A DNA stretch of 64,000 nt from positions 24,413,903 to 24,477,902 of the forward strand of contig NC_092238.1 in the NCBI RefSeq assembly GCF_036320965.1, written 5' to 3'. The DNA is from Panulirus ornatus (Eukaryota; Arthropoda; Malacostraca; Decapoda; Palinuridae). The translations under genes were made by a program, and so were the position numbers. The notes beneath the pieces were generated by a model. That model had not been told where the DNA came from. It worked only from the letters and a program-made list of their open reading frames with translations, and did not search any database. This document shows, one piece after another, positions 14,701-22,584 of the stretch. Positions within the stretch are counted from its first letter, which is position 1. Every line of letters starts with the position of its first letter.

Positions 14701-17654
14701 CCTCACCATTTCATTGATATCATCAGCTTTTTCATCTTTTAAATGCACTTTTAATTTTTATGTAGCTTTCTATCTCTAGTTTCACTTTATGAAAAATACT
14801 TGGCTGTTTCAAGCTCCTGGGTATATCTTAGATTCTAACACCATCTATTTCTGACCATCTGACCCTCCCTAATAACTCACATGCACTGACTATTAATGAC
14901 ATGCATTTTAACCTCCCTAAATTTTCGACACTGTCATTGTAAAACTCCTTGCGTTTATCCAGTTTCTATAGCCTTCTACTAATGCAGCTTTTCTGTGGAC
15001 CAATCTGGACCTTCCCAATTCATCTCCTTCCCTGATGTTCTCATTCGTTGCTTTGCTTACATTATGAATCTCATTTCATAATAATTTTTTTCTTATCTCT
15101 GAAGTTTGCTGATACCTGCTCACCCTAGCTCATATTTGTGCTCATTTTCAGCCCTGCTTGTTCTCATTTTTCAGTCTCCTCTTAACCTCCACCTTCCTTC
15201 TAATCAATGAAACATCAAATCTAATCTAAAATGCAACTCATTCCTCCATCTAGAAGTAAAACAACTAAATGAAATAAAGAAATAAGGGGCTCATGGTGAG
15301 GTGCCTGAGGATCGGCAGAATGTATGCATAGTGAAATTGTACAAGGGCATAGGGGATAAAGGTGAGTGTTCAAATTACAGAGATATAAGTTTGTTGAGTA
15401 TTCCTGGGAAATAATATGGGAGGGCATTGACTGAGAGGGTAAAGGCATGTACAGAGCATCAGATTGGCGAATAGCAATGTGGTTTCAGAAGTGGCAGAGG
15501 TAAAGGATGTGTGGATCAGGTGTTTGCGTTTGAAGAATGTATGTGAGAAATACTTAGAAAAACAGATGGATTTGTATGTAGCATTTATGGATCTGGAGAG
15601 GGCATATGATAGTATTGAGAGGGATGCTTTGTGGAAGGTATTAAGAGTACACGGTGTGGGAGGTAAGTTGCCAGAAGCAGTGAAAGGTTTTTACCAAGGA
15701 TTTAAGGCATGTGTATGAGTAGGAGGATAGGAAAGTGATTGGTTCCCAGTGAATGTTGATTTGTGGCAGAGGTGCACGATGTCTCCATGGTTGCTTAATT
15801 TGTTTATGGATGGGGTGTTTTGGGAGGTAAATGGAAGAGTTTTGGAAAGAGGGGCAAGGATGCAGTCTGTTGTGGATGAGAGGGCTTGAGAAGTGAGTCA
15901 GTTGTTGTTTGCTGATGATACAGTGCTGGTGGCTGATTCAGGTGAAAAACTGCAGAAGTTGGTGACTGAGTTTGGTAAAGTGTGTGAAAGAAGAAAACTG
16001 AGAGTAAATGTGAATACAAGGAAGGTTATCAGGTTCAGTAGAGTTGAGGGACAAGTTAACTGGGAGGTGAGTTTGAATAGAGAAAAACTGGAGGAAGTGA
16101 AGTGTTTTAGATATCTGGGAGTGAACTTAGCAGCAGGAGGAACCATGGAAGTAGATGTGAGTCACAGGGTGGGGGAGGGGGCGAAAATTCTGGGAGCATT
16201 AAAGAATGTACTTATGTCGGAGAGCAAAAATGGGTATGTTTGAAGGAATAGTAGTTCCAACAATGGTATATGGTTGCGACGCATGGGCTATAGATAGGGT
16301 TGTGCGGAGGAGGGTGATTGTGTTGGAAATGAGATGTCTGAGGACAATATCTAGTGTGAGGTGTGTTGATCGAGTAAGTAATGAAAGGGTAAGAGAGATG
16401 TGTGGTAATAAATAGAGTGTGGTTGACAGAGCAGGAGAGGGCATGTTGAAATGGTTTGGACACATGGAGAGAATGAGTGAGGAAGGATTGATGAAGAGGA
16501 TATATGTGTCAGAGGTGGAGGGAAGAAAGAGAAGCGGGAGACCAAATTGGATGTGGAAGAATGGAGTGTAAAAGATTTTAAGCGATTAGGGCCTGAACGT
16601 ACAGGAGAGTGAAAGGCATGCAAGGAATAGAGTGAATTGGAATGATGTGGTATACTTGGGTAGACATGCAGTCAATGGACTGAATCAGTACATATGAAGC
16701 ATCTGGGGCAAACCATGGAAGGGTCTGTGGGGTTTGGATGTGGAAAGGGGGCTGTGGTTTCGGTGCATTACATATGACAGCTAGAGACTGAGTGTGAATG
16801 AATGTGGCCATTTTTGTCTTTTCCTGGCACTACCTTGCCTGGGGGGGGATGCTATTTCATGTGCAGCGGGTTGGCAATGGGAATGGATAAAGACAACAAG
16901 TATGAATATGTACATGTGTATGTATGTATATGCCTGTGTATGTATATGTATGTCTACATTGAAATGTATAGGTATGTATATGTGCGTGTATTGGCGTTCA
17001 TGTATATACGTGTATGTGGGTGGGTTGAGCTATTCTTTCGTCTGTTTCCTTGCACTACCTTGCTAGCATGGGAGATGGCCATTAAGTATAATAAAAAAAA
17101 TAATGTACCATTAATTTATCTAACATACTTGGTTGCCTTTTCTCAAGTCAATGAGATAGCACCAGGAAACAGACAAAAAATGGCCCATTCACTCATATAC
17201 ACATGTGCAGACATACATATATAGACATGTACATATTCATACTTGCCTGCCCTCATCCACTCCTGGTGCTACCCCACTCCACAGGAAACAGCATGTAAAT
17301 TTCTTTTTTCATTTCATATACAATATAAGTTCTCTAGAACCTCTCTCTAAAGGTTCCTGCAATCTAAGTCTTCTGCAAGATAGATTTTAAGCTTGATTAT
17401 ACTGTATACTGCCTTTGTGAACCCATGCCAAGCTACAATGCTGATTATTTACGTGACTTATGTTTGTCATCTACATAAAGAGCCAGGGAACAGCTCTTTT
17501 GCATTAAGTCTTTTCTAAACATCTCAAAAAGGCACTGACCTGGTGGGAGTGTGACAGAAACAGTGGAGTATCTGGAGGCACTGGTTAGGAAAGGGGCACA
17601 CAATCGATGACCAGGCCTCAAGGCAACTCTTGGCAACTGAGGTAGCCAGTTCAT
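2709..17654 (-). CDS. mitochondrial-type single-domain rhodanese (thiosulfate sulfurtransferase-like), 4 coding exons
   Basis: Coding exons on the minus strand are 17,654-17,540, 12,699-12,580, 5,788-5,623 and 2,781-2,709. Together they give 474 nt and 157 residues plus stop. Every junction has GT...AG and agreeing phase (1, 1, 2). The protein starts with a basic, Ser/Arg-rich, acid-free stretch (residues 1-38) typical of a mitochondrial presequence. A rhodanese domain follows: VTLIDVRVPREL at about 54-65, GRIP at 69-72, and the active-site loop C112-L-A-G-I-R117-A (CxxGxR, persulfide-forming Cys). It closes with VYAGSFEDW at 135-143. Length and layout match HSP67B2/TSTD-type sulfurtransferases, which carry sulfane sulfur. 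The usual NIP after the GxIP motif reads NII here. Introns are 4.8, 6.8 and 2.8 kb and are full of retroelements. The family call is firm; exact orthology and substrate are not shown by the sequence. Confidence 0.88.
2785..3555. other. rhodanese intron 3, unassigned part
   Basis: No recognised element. A 63-codon open frame on the minus strand near 3,049-3,240 has no family signature and is treated as chance. Confidence 0.4.
3560..5160 (+). mobile_element. degenerate Jockey/CR1-like non-LTR retrotransposon (RT + C-terminal part)
   Basis: Broken frames give successive reverse-transcriptase motifs in order: HPIPKKDDHSDLSNY (about 3.75 kb), SGVPLGSVLPHTLFLLF (4.17 kb) and HSYADDLTLHAS (4.25 kb, catalytic ADD). 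The C-terminal NPLYISIKAWL lies near 5.1 kb, followed by GGAGCCTTCAACATA and a short A run. Many stops and frameshifts interrupt it. A related copy with the same 3' end is at 61.28-62.59 kb. The clade call (Jockey/CR1 group) comes from the motif style and is less certain than non-LTR RT itself. It sits in rhodanese intron 3. Confidence 0.75.
5345..5590 (-). mobile_element. RTE-like 3' fragment, internally deleted
   Basis: On the minus strand it holds the ORF end (region encoding WKDGVKKI...GLNMQEGERRARNRVNW) joined to the terminal tail module with most of the 3' UTR missing. It ends in a TAAATAAA-type tail at about 5,345. It lies in rhodanese intron 3, its inner edge about 35 bp from the exon 3 donor. 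Confidence 0.8.
5623..5788 (-). CDS. rhodanese gene, coding exon 3 (active site)
   Basis: The acceptor AATTACAG ends at 5,789. The donor is CAG|GTAAGA at 5,623/5,622. The 166-nt exon encodes LLPDEEFAVQLGFEKPS, the catalytic loop CLAGIRARTA and the following helix LAMMAYGYNNV. An RTE insertion ends only ~35 bp downstream of the donor, inside the intron. Confidence 0.9.
5950..6310 (+). mobile_element. old RTE-like 3' fragment
   Basis: A diverged C-terminal coding piece (SEVVE..., then GVKKILSDLDLSMQEGE-like and RVNWNDVAY-like) is followed by the long 3' UTR block with GGTTTCATTGCATTACACATGA and a decayed GCACTACCTTGC tail. It lies in rhodanese intron 2. Confidence 0.7.
6350..6820 (+). pseudogene. 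possible retroelement ORF remnant, family unknown
   Basis: An A-rich open stretch (about 88 codons, then further codons after stops) reads HIPQGHKKKYDPNF ... NLPPTEITEQTK-like, then NQLWQMTEKFHTNKTSF-like. The style resembles the region between endonuclease and RT in non-LTR elements, but there is no diagnostic motif. It could also be chance composition. Confidence 0.25.
6821..7985. other. rhodanese intron 2, unassigned; small (ATCT)n tract
   Basis: No gene or known repeat is recognised. A short (ATCT)n microsatellite lies at about 7,640-7,662. Confidence 0.45.
7990..8318 (+). repeat. composite SINE-like element with RTE-like tail
   Basis: The head (7,990-8,190) is shared with 2,130-2,335. 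The tail (about 8,188-8,318) contains ACCAAAAGAAGGAACA, CAGTCCTCTGTTC, AACACTACCTCACTAA and GGAAATGGTGAATA. The same blocks, in the same order, are found in the different element at 19.9 kb (minus strand). The last part resembles the RTE terminal module. It ends in (AATA)n. The combination of a private head and a shared tail is the hallmark of a SINE mobilised by a LINE partner. Confidence 0.65.
8320..10082 (-). mobile_element. RTE-like retrotransposon copy, 5'-truncated
   Basis: The 3' tail is at 8,325-8,420, the long 3' UTR runs to about 8,770, and the C-terminal and RT coding region follows to 10,082. A 310-codon open piece (9,994-9,062) includes motif A FMDLEKAYDR, LRQGCVMSP and the catalytic FADD, so the core residues survive. 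Val replaces the usual Asp in the motif after AYDRV, and FADDTP replaces FADDTA. Frameshifts lie downstream in the C-terminal part. At 10,082/10,083 the sequence switches abruptly to the opposite strand of the same family. Confidence 0.85.
10083..10414 (+). mobile_element. RTE-like linker/RT N-terminal fragment, left arm of a palindrome
   Basis: It encodes KRANESSGERLSLYFREN, FWKEVNKVHKTRE and SGDVRRRWSEYFEGLLNV, then VNREEVVKALL. It is cut at 10,414, where sequence of the opposite strand of the same region begins. Confidence 0.8.
10433..11043 (-). mobile_element. RTE-like linker fragment, right arm of a palindrome
   Basis: The same linker/RT N-terminal region as the preceding fragment, on the other strand, extending further upstream (toward the element 5' end). 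About 330 bp form an inverted pair with 10,083-10,414 around an 18-nt spacer. Several in-frame stops are present. Confidence 0.8.
11045..11545 (-). mobile_element. RTE-like linker fragment (second copy, direct repeat)
   Basis: It starts again at the block corresponding to SGDVRRRW and repeats the region of 10,555-11,043 in the same orientation but with different substitutions (for example MGEEWDVFREAVMACAKDA-like codons on the minus strand at about 11.46 kb). It is therefore a separate insertion or an older duplication. Confidence 0.75.
11546..11669. other. unassigned spacer between RTE fragments
   Basis: It contains GTCACATCACC- and GCACTCAAATTTGAG-like sequence that matches nothing else in the window. 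Confidence 0.35.
11670..11960 (-). mobile_element. RTE-like RT N-terminal fragment
   Basis: The minus strand carries the region that encodes SEYFEGLLNV...DDRVA and DGIAVEFIKK in other copies, here with a run of extra changes (HFEIPLKVFDDRVAGIG). It is an old, dead copy. Confidence 0.65.
11959..12040 (+). repeat. two-copy 44-bp tandem repeat
   Basis: AATGTGAATGTAATAATGGA followed by CAAAAATTACTGACACT is repeated once with three or so changes (second copy from 12,003). Confidence 0.7.
12580..12699 (-). CDS. rhodanese gene, coding exon 2
   Basis: The acceptor TTTATTTCAG ends at 12,700. The donor is ATTT|GTATGT at 12,580/12,579. The exon is 120 nt: the first two bases complete an Asp codon from exon 1 and the last base is the first of a Leu codon. 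It encodes DIDFEELKQKLEDN and the N-terminal rhodanese core with DVR and GRIP motifs. Confidence 0.88.
13052..13112 (+). repeat. three-copy 21-bp minisatellite
   Basis: The unit TACATTTCTGAGACACTAG occurs three times in a row with one or two substitutions. It lies in rhodanese intron 1. Confidence 0.85.
13113..13555. other. rhodanese intron 1, unassigned
   Basis: No ORF or repeat recognised. Confidence 0.4.
13560..15210 (-). mobile_element. very old RTE-related copy
   Basis: It is collinear on the minus strand with the younger RTE copies but strongly diverged. The linker equivalent lies at about 15.0-15.2 kb (CTCATATTTGTGCTC near CCTGCTTGTTCTC, matching the ANESW/VKKR region). RT parts follow, with the equivalent of the NLF/MSPW region at about 14.1 kb and a YG/VxP-like block at 13.65 kb. 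No open frame of useful length remains. The assignment rests on order and spacing of short matches, so limits are approximate. Confidence 0.45.
15285..17090 (+). mobile_element. RTE-like copy, RT to 3' end, dead
   Basis: It starts in the RT domain at HGEVPEDR-like codons and proceeds through FGFRSGRG/KDVWIR, FMDLERAYDS, a MSPWLLNLFMD-like block and the intact catalytic FADDT (15,906-15,920). The C-terminal block, the long 3' UTR and a tail (terminal module at 17,024-17,080, then AATAAAAAAA) follow. Several stops and frameshifts are visible (for example near 15,716 and 15,888). It is inserted in rhodanese intron 1 in antisense orientation to the gene. Confidence 0.85.
17105..17300 (-). mobile_element. 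old RTE-like 3' tail
   Basis: A decayed terminal module in reverse (AATGAGATAGCACCAGGAAACAG, then AAATGGCCCA), followed by the TACA-rich microsatellite and the CCACTCCTGGTGCTACC block. It lies tail-to-tail with the copy ending at 17,090. Confidence 0.65.
17540..17654 (-). CDS. rhodanese gene, coding exon 1 (presequence)
   Basis: The start ATG is at 17,654-17,652. The donor is CAG|GTCAGT at 17,540/17,539. It encodes 38 residues plus one base, beginning MNWLPQLPRVALRPGHR and rich in Arg/Ser without acidic residues. A good acceptor (TTTTACAG) ends at 17,668, so there is probably an upstream 5'-UTR intron and the first exon is non-coding. Confidence 0.8.
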
Positions 17655-17669
17655 TTCAAAAATAATTCT

Positions 17670-18570
17670 GTAAAATGTTATCATAATGTTACAGTTCCAT
17701 AGCATACACTTTAGTAATTGCAATTCACCCTATAATGCCATAAATATGAAACCTGGGAAAACTCCACAACAATGATATGGATATTCAGCATAAGGGGTGG
17801 GAGCAGTATTCATTTGAAATACTCAAAAGGACTGAAGCCTTCACTCCACTGGATTTACCGTGCTGAAAAATCAATTTTCACTAGGTAATCTATACTATAA
17901 AAAGGCACTCCTGTTTGTTCAGTGTGTAGACATATCAAAGTATCATTACACACAATGACTGAACACAATGATGCCTAATATTCATTCATATTCTCATGGA
18001 ATAGAAACTGTTGGCTGCTGGGGGTGATAAATTTTCAGGAAAATATTTCACTTTTAAGCAGGAAGACTTTGCCAGCAACATGGGAGACATAAAGAGACAA
18101 AAAATATTCTCATATTTCATGGACAAGGATAAACGTGGAGCAGTGACAAACTTACATACATGTTTTGGTGAAAACAGTAAACAGTAATAAAATATATGTA
18201 AATAATGCATTAGATTAAGAGAGCATCAACGAAGATGTGTTGAAAATGAGAAAGAAATTACACCATTTTGAAGAAAAGTACATTAAGAGTGCAAAATCTA
18301 ACTTACACTAATGAAAATCATGGTAGATTATGTCTTACTTATTACAACATTTGTGGACAAATGGTTTACTTTTAAGAAAATCTGATAGTAAGGCAAATCT
18401 CACAAAAACAGTAGGCAAGGCACTGATGGAGAGAGAAAATGAGAGATCAGACAATGTAAAACATCAAAAAATAACACTAGATATGCATAGAACCAGTGAA
18501 AACCTCACCCAATTTATCCTAGGCCACAATCTTCTATAGTTTCAATATCTTATATGTTATTATACTTGAT
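17670..18570. other. no gene seen (upstream part of rhodanese gene)
   Basis: AT-rich sequence without a recognisable ORF or repeat. It lies immediately 5' of coding exon 1 and is probably intron, given the splice acceptor at 17,668. Confidence 0.4.
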
Positions 18571-18572
18571 CA

Positions 18573-18638
18573 CCGTGCGTCAGTAAGGTAGTGCCAAGAT
18601 ACAAATGAAAAACAACCCAACAACCCATCCACTAATAT

Positions 18639-18650
<12 letters not shown>
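18573..18650 (-). mobile_element. decayed RTE-like terminal tail
   Basis: Reverse terminal module with changes (GTCAGTAAGGTAGTGCCAAG, ACAAATGAAAAACAACCCA), then (CA)n. It looks like an old tail into which the younger copy at 18,714 was inserted. Confidence 0.55.

Positions 18651-18731
<81 letters not shown>
18639..18731. repeat. (AC)n-(AT)n-(T)n tract
   Basis: (AC)6, then about 32 AT dinucleotides, then 18 T. The T run is the reverse of the A-rich tail of the adjoining minus-strand RTE copy. Confidence 0.9.
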
Positions 18732-18732
<1 letters not shown>

Positions 18733-19785
18733 TACTTTGTCGCTGTCTCCCGCGTTTGCGAGGTAGCGCAAGGAAACAGACGAAAGAAATGGCCCAACCC
18801 CCCCCATACACATGTACATACACACGTCCACACACGCAAATATACATACCTACACAGCTTTCCATGGTTTACCCCAGACGCTTCACATGCCTTGATTCAA
18901 TCCACTGACAGCACGTCAACCCCTGTATACCACATCGCTCCAATTCACTCTATTCCTTGCTCTCCTTTCACCCTCCTGCATGTTCAGGCCCCGATCACAC
19001 AAAATCCTTTTCACTCCATCTTTCCACCTCCAATTTGGTCTCCCTCTTCTCCTCGTTCCCTCCACCTCCGACACATATATCCTCTTGGTCAATCTTTCCT
19101 CACTCATTCTCTCCATGTGCCCAAACCATTTCAAAACACCCTCTTCTGCTCTCTCAACCACGCTCTTTTTATTTCCACACATCTCTCTCACCCTTACGTT
19201 ACTTACTCGATCAAACCACCTCACACCACACATTTTCCTCAAACATCTCATTTCCAGCACATCCATCCTCCTGCGCACATCTCTATCCATAGCCCACGCC
19301 TCGCAACCATACAACATTGTTGGAACTACTATTCCTTCAAACATACCCATTTTTGCTTTCCGAGATAATGTTCTCAACTTCCACACATTTTTCAAGGCTC
19401 CCAAAATTTTCGCCCCCTCCCCCACCCTATGATCCACTTCCACTTCCATGGTTCCATCCGCTGACAGATCCACTCCCAGATATCTAAAACACTTCACTTC
19501 CTCCAGTTTTTCTCCATTCAAACTCACCTCCCAATTGACTTGACCCTCACCCCTACTGTACCTAATAACCTTGCTCTTATTCACATTTACTCTTAACTTT
19601 CTTCTTCCACACACTTTACCAAACTCCGTCACCAGCTTCTGCAGTTTCTCACATGAATCCGCCACCAGCGCTGTATCATCAGCGAACAACAACTGACTCA
19701 CTTCCCAAGCTCTCTCATCCCCAACAGACTTCATACTTGCCCCTCTTTCCAAGGACTCTTGCATTTACCTCCCTAACAACCCCAA
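18714..19785 (-). mobile_element. young RTE-like copy, 5'-truncated, open partial ORF
   Basis: A-rich tail, short-type 3' UTR, then an uninterrupted 282-codon frame (19,764-18,916). This runs from just before the catalytic FADDT through the C-terminal domain (SKVIRYSRGEGQ, FRYLGVDLSADGTM, YGCEAWAMD, LKWFGHMERM). It shares the rare variants YSRGEGQ, DLSADGTM and DRDVRRR with the intact copy at 20.15-22.5 kb but lies in the opposite orientation. It is cut at 19,785 next to an (AT)n inverted repeat. Confidence 0.88.
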
Positions 19786-19800
19786 TAGTTTAAAAGAAAG

Positions 19801-19878
<78 letters not shown>

Positions 19879-19895
19879 CTTTCTTTTAAACTATT
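19786..19895. repeat. (AT)n tract inside a short inverted repeat
   Basis: About 35 AT repeats (19,807-19,876) are flanked by AATAGTTTAAAAGAAAGAAA on the left and its reverse complement on the right. This can fold as one hairpin. Confidence 0.85.
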
Positions 19896-20116
19896 CGCCA
19901 TTTCCCGCGTTAGCGAGGTAGCGTTAGGAACAGAGGACTGGGCCTTTTTTGGAATATTCTCACCTGGCCCCCTCTGTTCCTTCTTTTGGAAAATTAAAAA
20001 AAAAAAAAAAAAAAAAACGAGAGGGGAGGATTTCCAGCCCCCCGCTCCCTCCCCTTTTAGTCGCCTTCTACGACACGCAGGGAATACGTGGGAAGTATTC
20101 TTAATCCCCTATCCCC

Positions 20117-20121
<5 letters not shown>
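19877..20121 (-). repeat. SINE-like element with RTE 5' leader head and RTE-like tail
   Basis: Read on the minus strand, it begins CTGGGGATAGGGGATTAAGA, then AGAATACTTCCCACG, CTGCGTGTCGTAGAAGGCG and GGGCTGGAAATCCTCCC. This is the same block order as the 5' leader of the near-full-length RTE at 59.59-59.77 kb. After a 21-nt A run and AAAAGAAGGAACAGAG it switches to CAGTCCTCTGTTCC, AACGCTACCTCGCTAACGCG and GGAAATGGCGAATAG, a tail like that of the 8-kb element and related to the RTE terminal module. It has no coding capacity and (AT)n on both sides. Confidence 0.7.
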
Positions 20122-20147
<26 letters not shown>

Positions 20148-20157
20148 GAAAAGAGGA

Positions 20158-20463
20158 GTGAATGTTGGGGTGAAGAAGGTGGTGAGAGTAAGTGAGCTTG
20201 GGAAGGAGACCTGTGTGGGGAAGTACCAGGAGAGACTGTGTACAGAATGGAAAAAGGTGAGAACAATGGAAGTAAGGGGAGTCGGGGAGGAATGGGATGT
20301 ATTTAGGGAATCAGTGATGGATTGCGCAAAAGATGCTTGTGGCATGAGAAGAGTGGGAGGTGGGCTGTTTAGAAAGGGTAGTGTGTGGTGGGATGAAGAA
20401 GTAAGAGTATTAGTGAAAGAGAAGAGAGAGGCATTTGGACGATTTTTGCAGGGAAAAATGCAA
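20158..20463 (+). pseudogene. RTE linker region, frame-shifted from the RT ORF
   Basis: Open frame with MNVGVKKVVRVSELGKE, YQERLCTEWKKVR, GEEWDVFRESVMDCAKDA and [18 protein letters not shown]. It corresponds to the segment between endonuclease and RT in the copies at 31.2, 38.5 and 58.6 kb. It runs out of frame at about 20,455. Confidence 0.8.
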
Positions 20464-20465
20464 TT

Positions 20466-22334
20466 GAGTGGGAGAAGTATAAAAGAAAGAGACAGGAGGT
20501 CAAGAGAAAGGTGCAAGAGGTGAAAAAAAGGGCAAATGAGAGTTGGGGTGAGAGACTATCAGTAAATTTTAGGGAGAATAAAAAGATGTTCTGGAAGGAG
20601 GTAAATAGGGTGCGTAAGACAAGGGAGCAAATGGGAACTTCAGTGAAGGGCGTAAATGGGGAGGTGATAACAAGTAGCGGTGATGTGAGAAGGAGATGGA
20701 ATGAGTATTTTGAAGGTTTGTTGAATGTGTCTGATGACAGAGTGGCAGATATAGGGTGTTTTGGTCGAGGTGGTGTGCAAAGTGAGAGGGTTAGGGAAAA
20801 TGATTTGGTAAACAGAGAAGAGGTAGTAAAAGCTTTGCGGAAGATGAAAGCCGGCAAGGCAGCAGGTTTGGATGGTATTGCAGTGGAATATATTAAGAAA
20901 GGGGGTGACTGTATTGTTGACTGGTTGGTAAGGTTATTTAATGTATGTATGACTCATGGTGAGGTGCCTGAGGATTGGCGGAATGCGTGCATAGTGCCAT
21001 TGTACAAAGGCAAAGGGGATAAGAGTGAGTGCTCAAATTACAGAGGTATAAGTTTGTTGAGTATTCCTGGTAAATTATATGGGAGGGTATTGATTGAGAG
21101 GGTGAAGGCATGTACAGAGCATCAGATTGGGGAAGAGCAGTGCGGTTTCAGAAGTGGTAGAGGATGTGTGGATCAGGTGTTTGCTTTGAAGAATGTATGT
21201 GAGAAATACTTAGAAAAGCAAATGGATTTGTATGTAGCATTTATGGATCTGGAGAAGGCATATGATAGAGTTGATAGAGATGCTCTGTGGAAGGTATTAA
21301 GAATATATGGTGTGGGAGGCAAGTTGTTAGAAGCAGTGAAAAGTTTTTATCGAGGATGTAAGGCATGTGTACGTGTAGGAAGAGAGGAAAGTGATTGGTT
21401 CTCAGTGAATGTAGGTTTGCGGCAGGGGTGTGTGATGTCTCCATGGTTGTTTAATTTGTTTATGGATGGGGTTGTAAAGGAGGTAAATGCAAGAGTCCTG
21501 GAAAGAGGGGCAAGTATGAAGTCTGTTGGGGATGAGAGAGCTTGGGAAGTGAGTCAATTGTTGTTCGCTGATGATACAGCGCTGGTGGCTGATTCATGTG
21601 AGAAACTGCAGAAGCTGGTGACTGAGTTTGGTAAAGTGTGTGGAAGAAGAAAGTTGAGAGTAAATGTGAATAAGAGCAAGGTTATTAGGTACAGTAGGGG
21701 TGAGGGTCAAGTCAATTGGGAGGTGAGTTTGAATGGAGAAAAACTGGAGGAAGTGAAGTGTTTTAGATATCTGGGAGTGGATCTGTCAGCGGATGGAACC
21801 ATGGTAGCGGAAGTGGATCATAGGGTGGGGGAGGGGGCGAAAATTTTGGGAGCCTTGAAAAATGTGTGGAAGTCGAGAACATTATCTCGGAAAGCAAAAA
21901 TGGGTATGTTTGAGGGAATAGTGGTTCCAACAATGCTGTATGGTTGCGAGGCGTGGGCTATGGATAGAGATGTGCGCAGGAGGACGGATGTGCTGGAAAT
22001 GAGATGTTTGAGGACAATGTGTGGTGTGAGGTGGTTTGATCGAGTAAGTAACGTAAGGGTAAGAGAGATGTGTGGAAATAAAAAGAGCGTGGTTGAGAGA
22101 GCAGAAGAGGGTGTTTTGAAATGGTTTGGGCACATGGAGAGAATGAGTGAGGAGAGATTGACCAAGAGGATGTATGTGTCGGAGGTGGAGGGAACGAGGA
22201 GAAGAGGGAGACCAAATTGGAGGTGGAAAGATGGAGTGAAAAAGATTTTGTGTGATCGGGGCCTGAACATGCAGGAGGGTGAAAGGAGGGCAAGAAATAG
22301 AGTGAATTGGAGTCATGTGGTATACAGGGGTTGA
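20466..22334 (+). CDS. RTE-like reverse transcriptase ORF, uninterrupted
   Basis: An open frame, with the first in-frame ATG at 20,511 giving 607 residues. Residue numbers from that Met: GLDGIAVEYIKKGG near 118; FMDLEKAYDRVD with catalytic D246; LRQGCVMSP at 303-311; FADDTALVADS at 352-362 with catalytic D354 and D355. The C-terminal region characteristic of RTE-type elements follows (FRYLGVDLSADGT, YGCEAWAMD, LKWFGHMERM, RRGRPNWRWKDGV). The linker immediately upstream (20,158-20,463) is in another frame. A one-base deletion at about 20,450-20,459 explains this, because MQLSGRSIKE becomes NAIEWEKYKR when the frame is shifted. The protein would polymerise cDNA on a nicked target, but without the endonuclease this copy is not autonomous. 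ATG at 20,511 is only the first Met, not a known start. Confidence 0.9.
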   Translation, partial: EWEKYKRKRQEVKRKVQEVKKRANESWGERLSVNFRENKKMFWKEVNRVRKTREQMGTSVKGVNGEVITSSGDVRRRWNEYFEGLLNVSDDRVADIGCFGRGGVQSERVRENDLVNREEVVKALRKMKAGKAAGLDGIAVEYIKKGGDCIVDWLVRLFNVCMTHGEVPEDWRNACIVPLYKGKGDKSECSNYRGISLLSIPGKLYGRVLIERVKACTEHQIGEEQCGFRSGRGCVDQVFALKNVCEKYLEKQMDLYVAFMDLEKAYDRVDRDALWKVLRIYGVGGKLLEAVKSFYRGCKACVRVGREESDWFSVNVGLRQGCVMSPWLFNLFMDGVVKEVNARVLERGASMKSVGDERAWEVSQLLFADDTALVADSCEKLQKLVTEFGKVCGRRKLRVNVNKSKVIRYSRGEGQVNWEVSLNGEKLEEVKCFRYLGVDLSADGTMVAEVDHRVGEGAKILGALKNVWKSRTLSRKAKMGMFEGIVVPTMLYGCEAWAMDRDVRRRTDVLEMRCLRTMCGVRWFDRVSNVRVREMCGNKKSVVERAEEGVLKWFGHMERMSEERLTKRMYVSEVEGTRRRGRPNWRWKDGVKKILCDRGLNMQEGERRARNRVNWSHVVYRG

Positions 22335-22525
22335 CGTGCTGTCAGTGGATTGAAGCAGGGCATGTGAAGCGTCTGGGGTAAACCATGGAAAGCTGTGTAG
22401 GTATGTATATTTGCGTGTGTGGACGTGTGTATGTACATGTGTATGGGGGGGGGGGGGGGGTTGGGCCATTTCTTTCGTCTGTTTCCTTGCGCTACCTCGC
22501 AAACGCGGGAGACAGCGACAAAGTA

Positions 22526-22534
22526 TAAAAAAAA

Positions 22535-22584
<50 letters not shown>

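Larger units (their letters stand above)
20150..22525 (+). mobile_element. RTE-like retrotransposon, 5'-truncated, RT frame intact
   Basis: This is the best preserved copy in the window. It starts in the linker (MNVGVKKVVRVSELGKE), just after an (AT)n tract, so the endonuclease is missing. The RT/C-terminal frame is open to 22,334. The short-type 3' UTR and terminal module end at 22,525 with an A run and (TA)n. Confidence 0.92.

Noticed and set aside
21818..22502. Long minus-strand open frames (100-206 codons, His/Ser/Pro-rich) opposite the RTE C-terminal region; similar ones opposite every copy (for example 35,730-36,419, 50,523-51,138, 43,189-43,744)
   Set aside because: They mirror the RTE coding strand and recur wherever that sequence occurs. 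They have no independent start, motif or splice support. The openness follows from the codon use of the sense frame.
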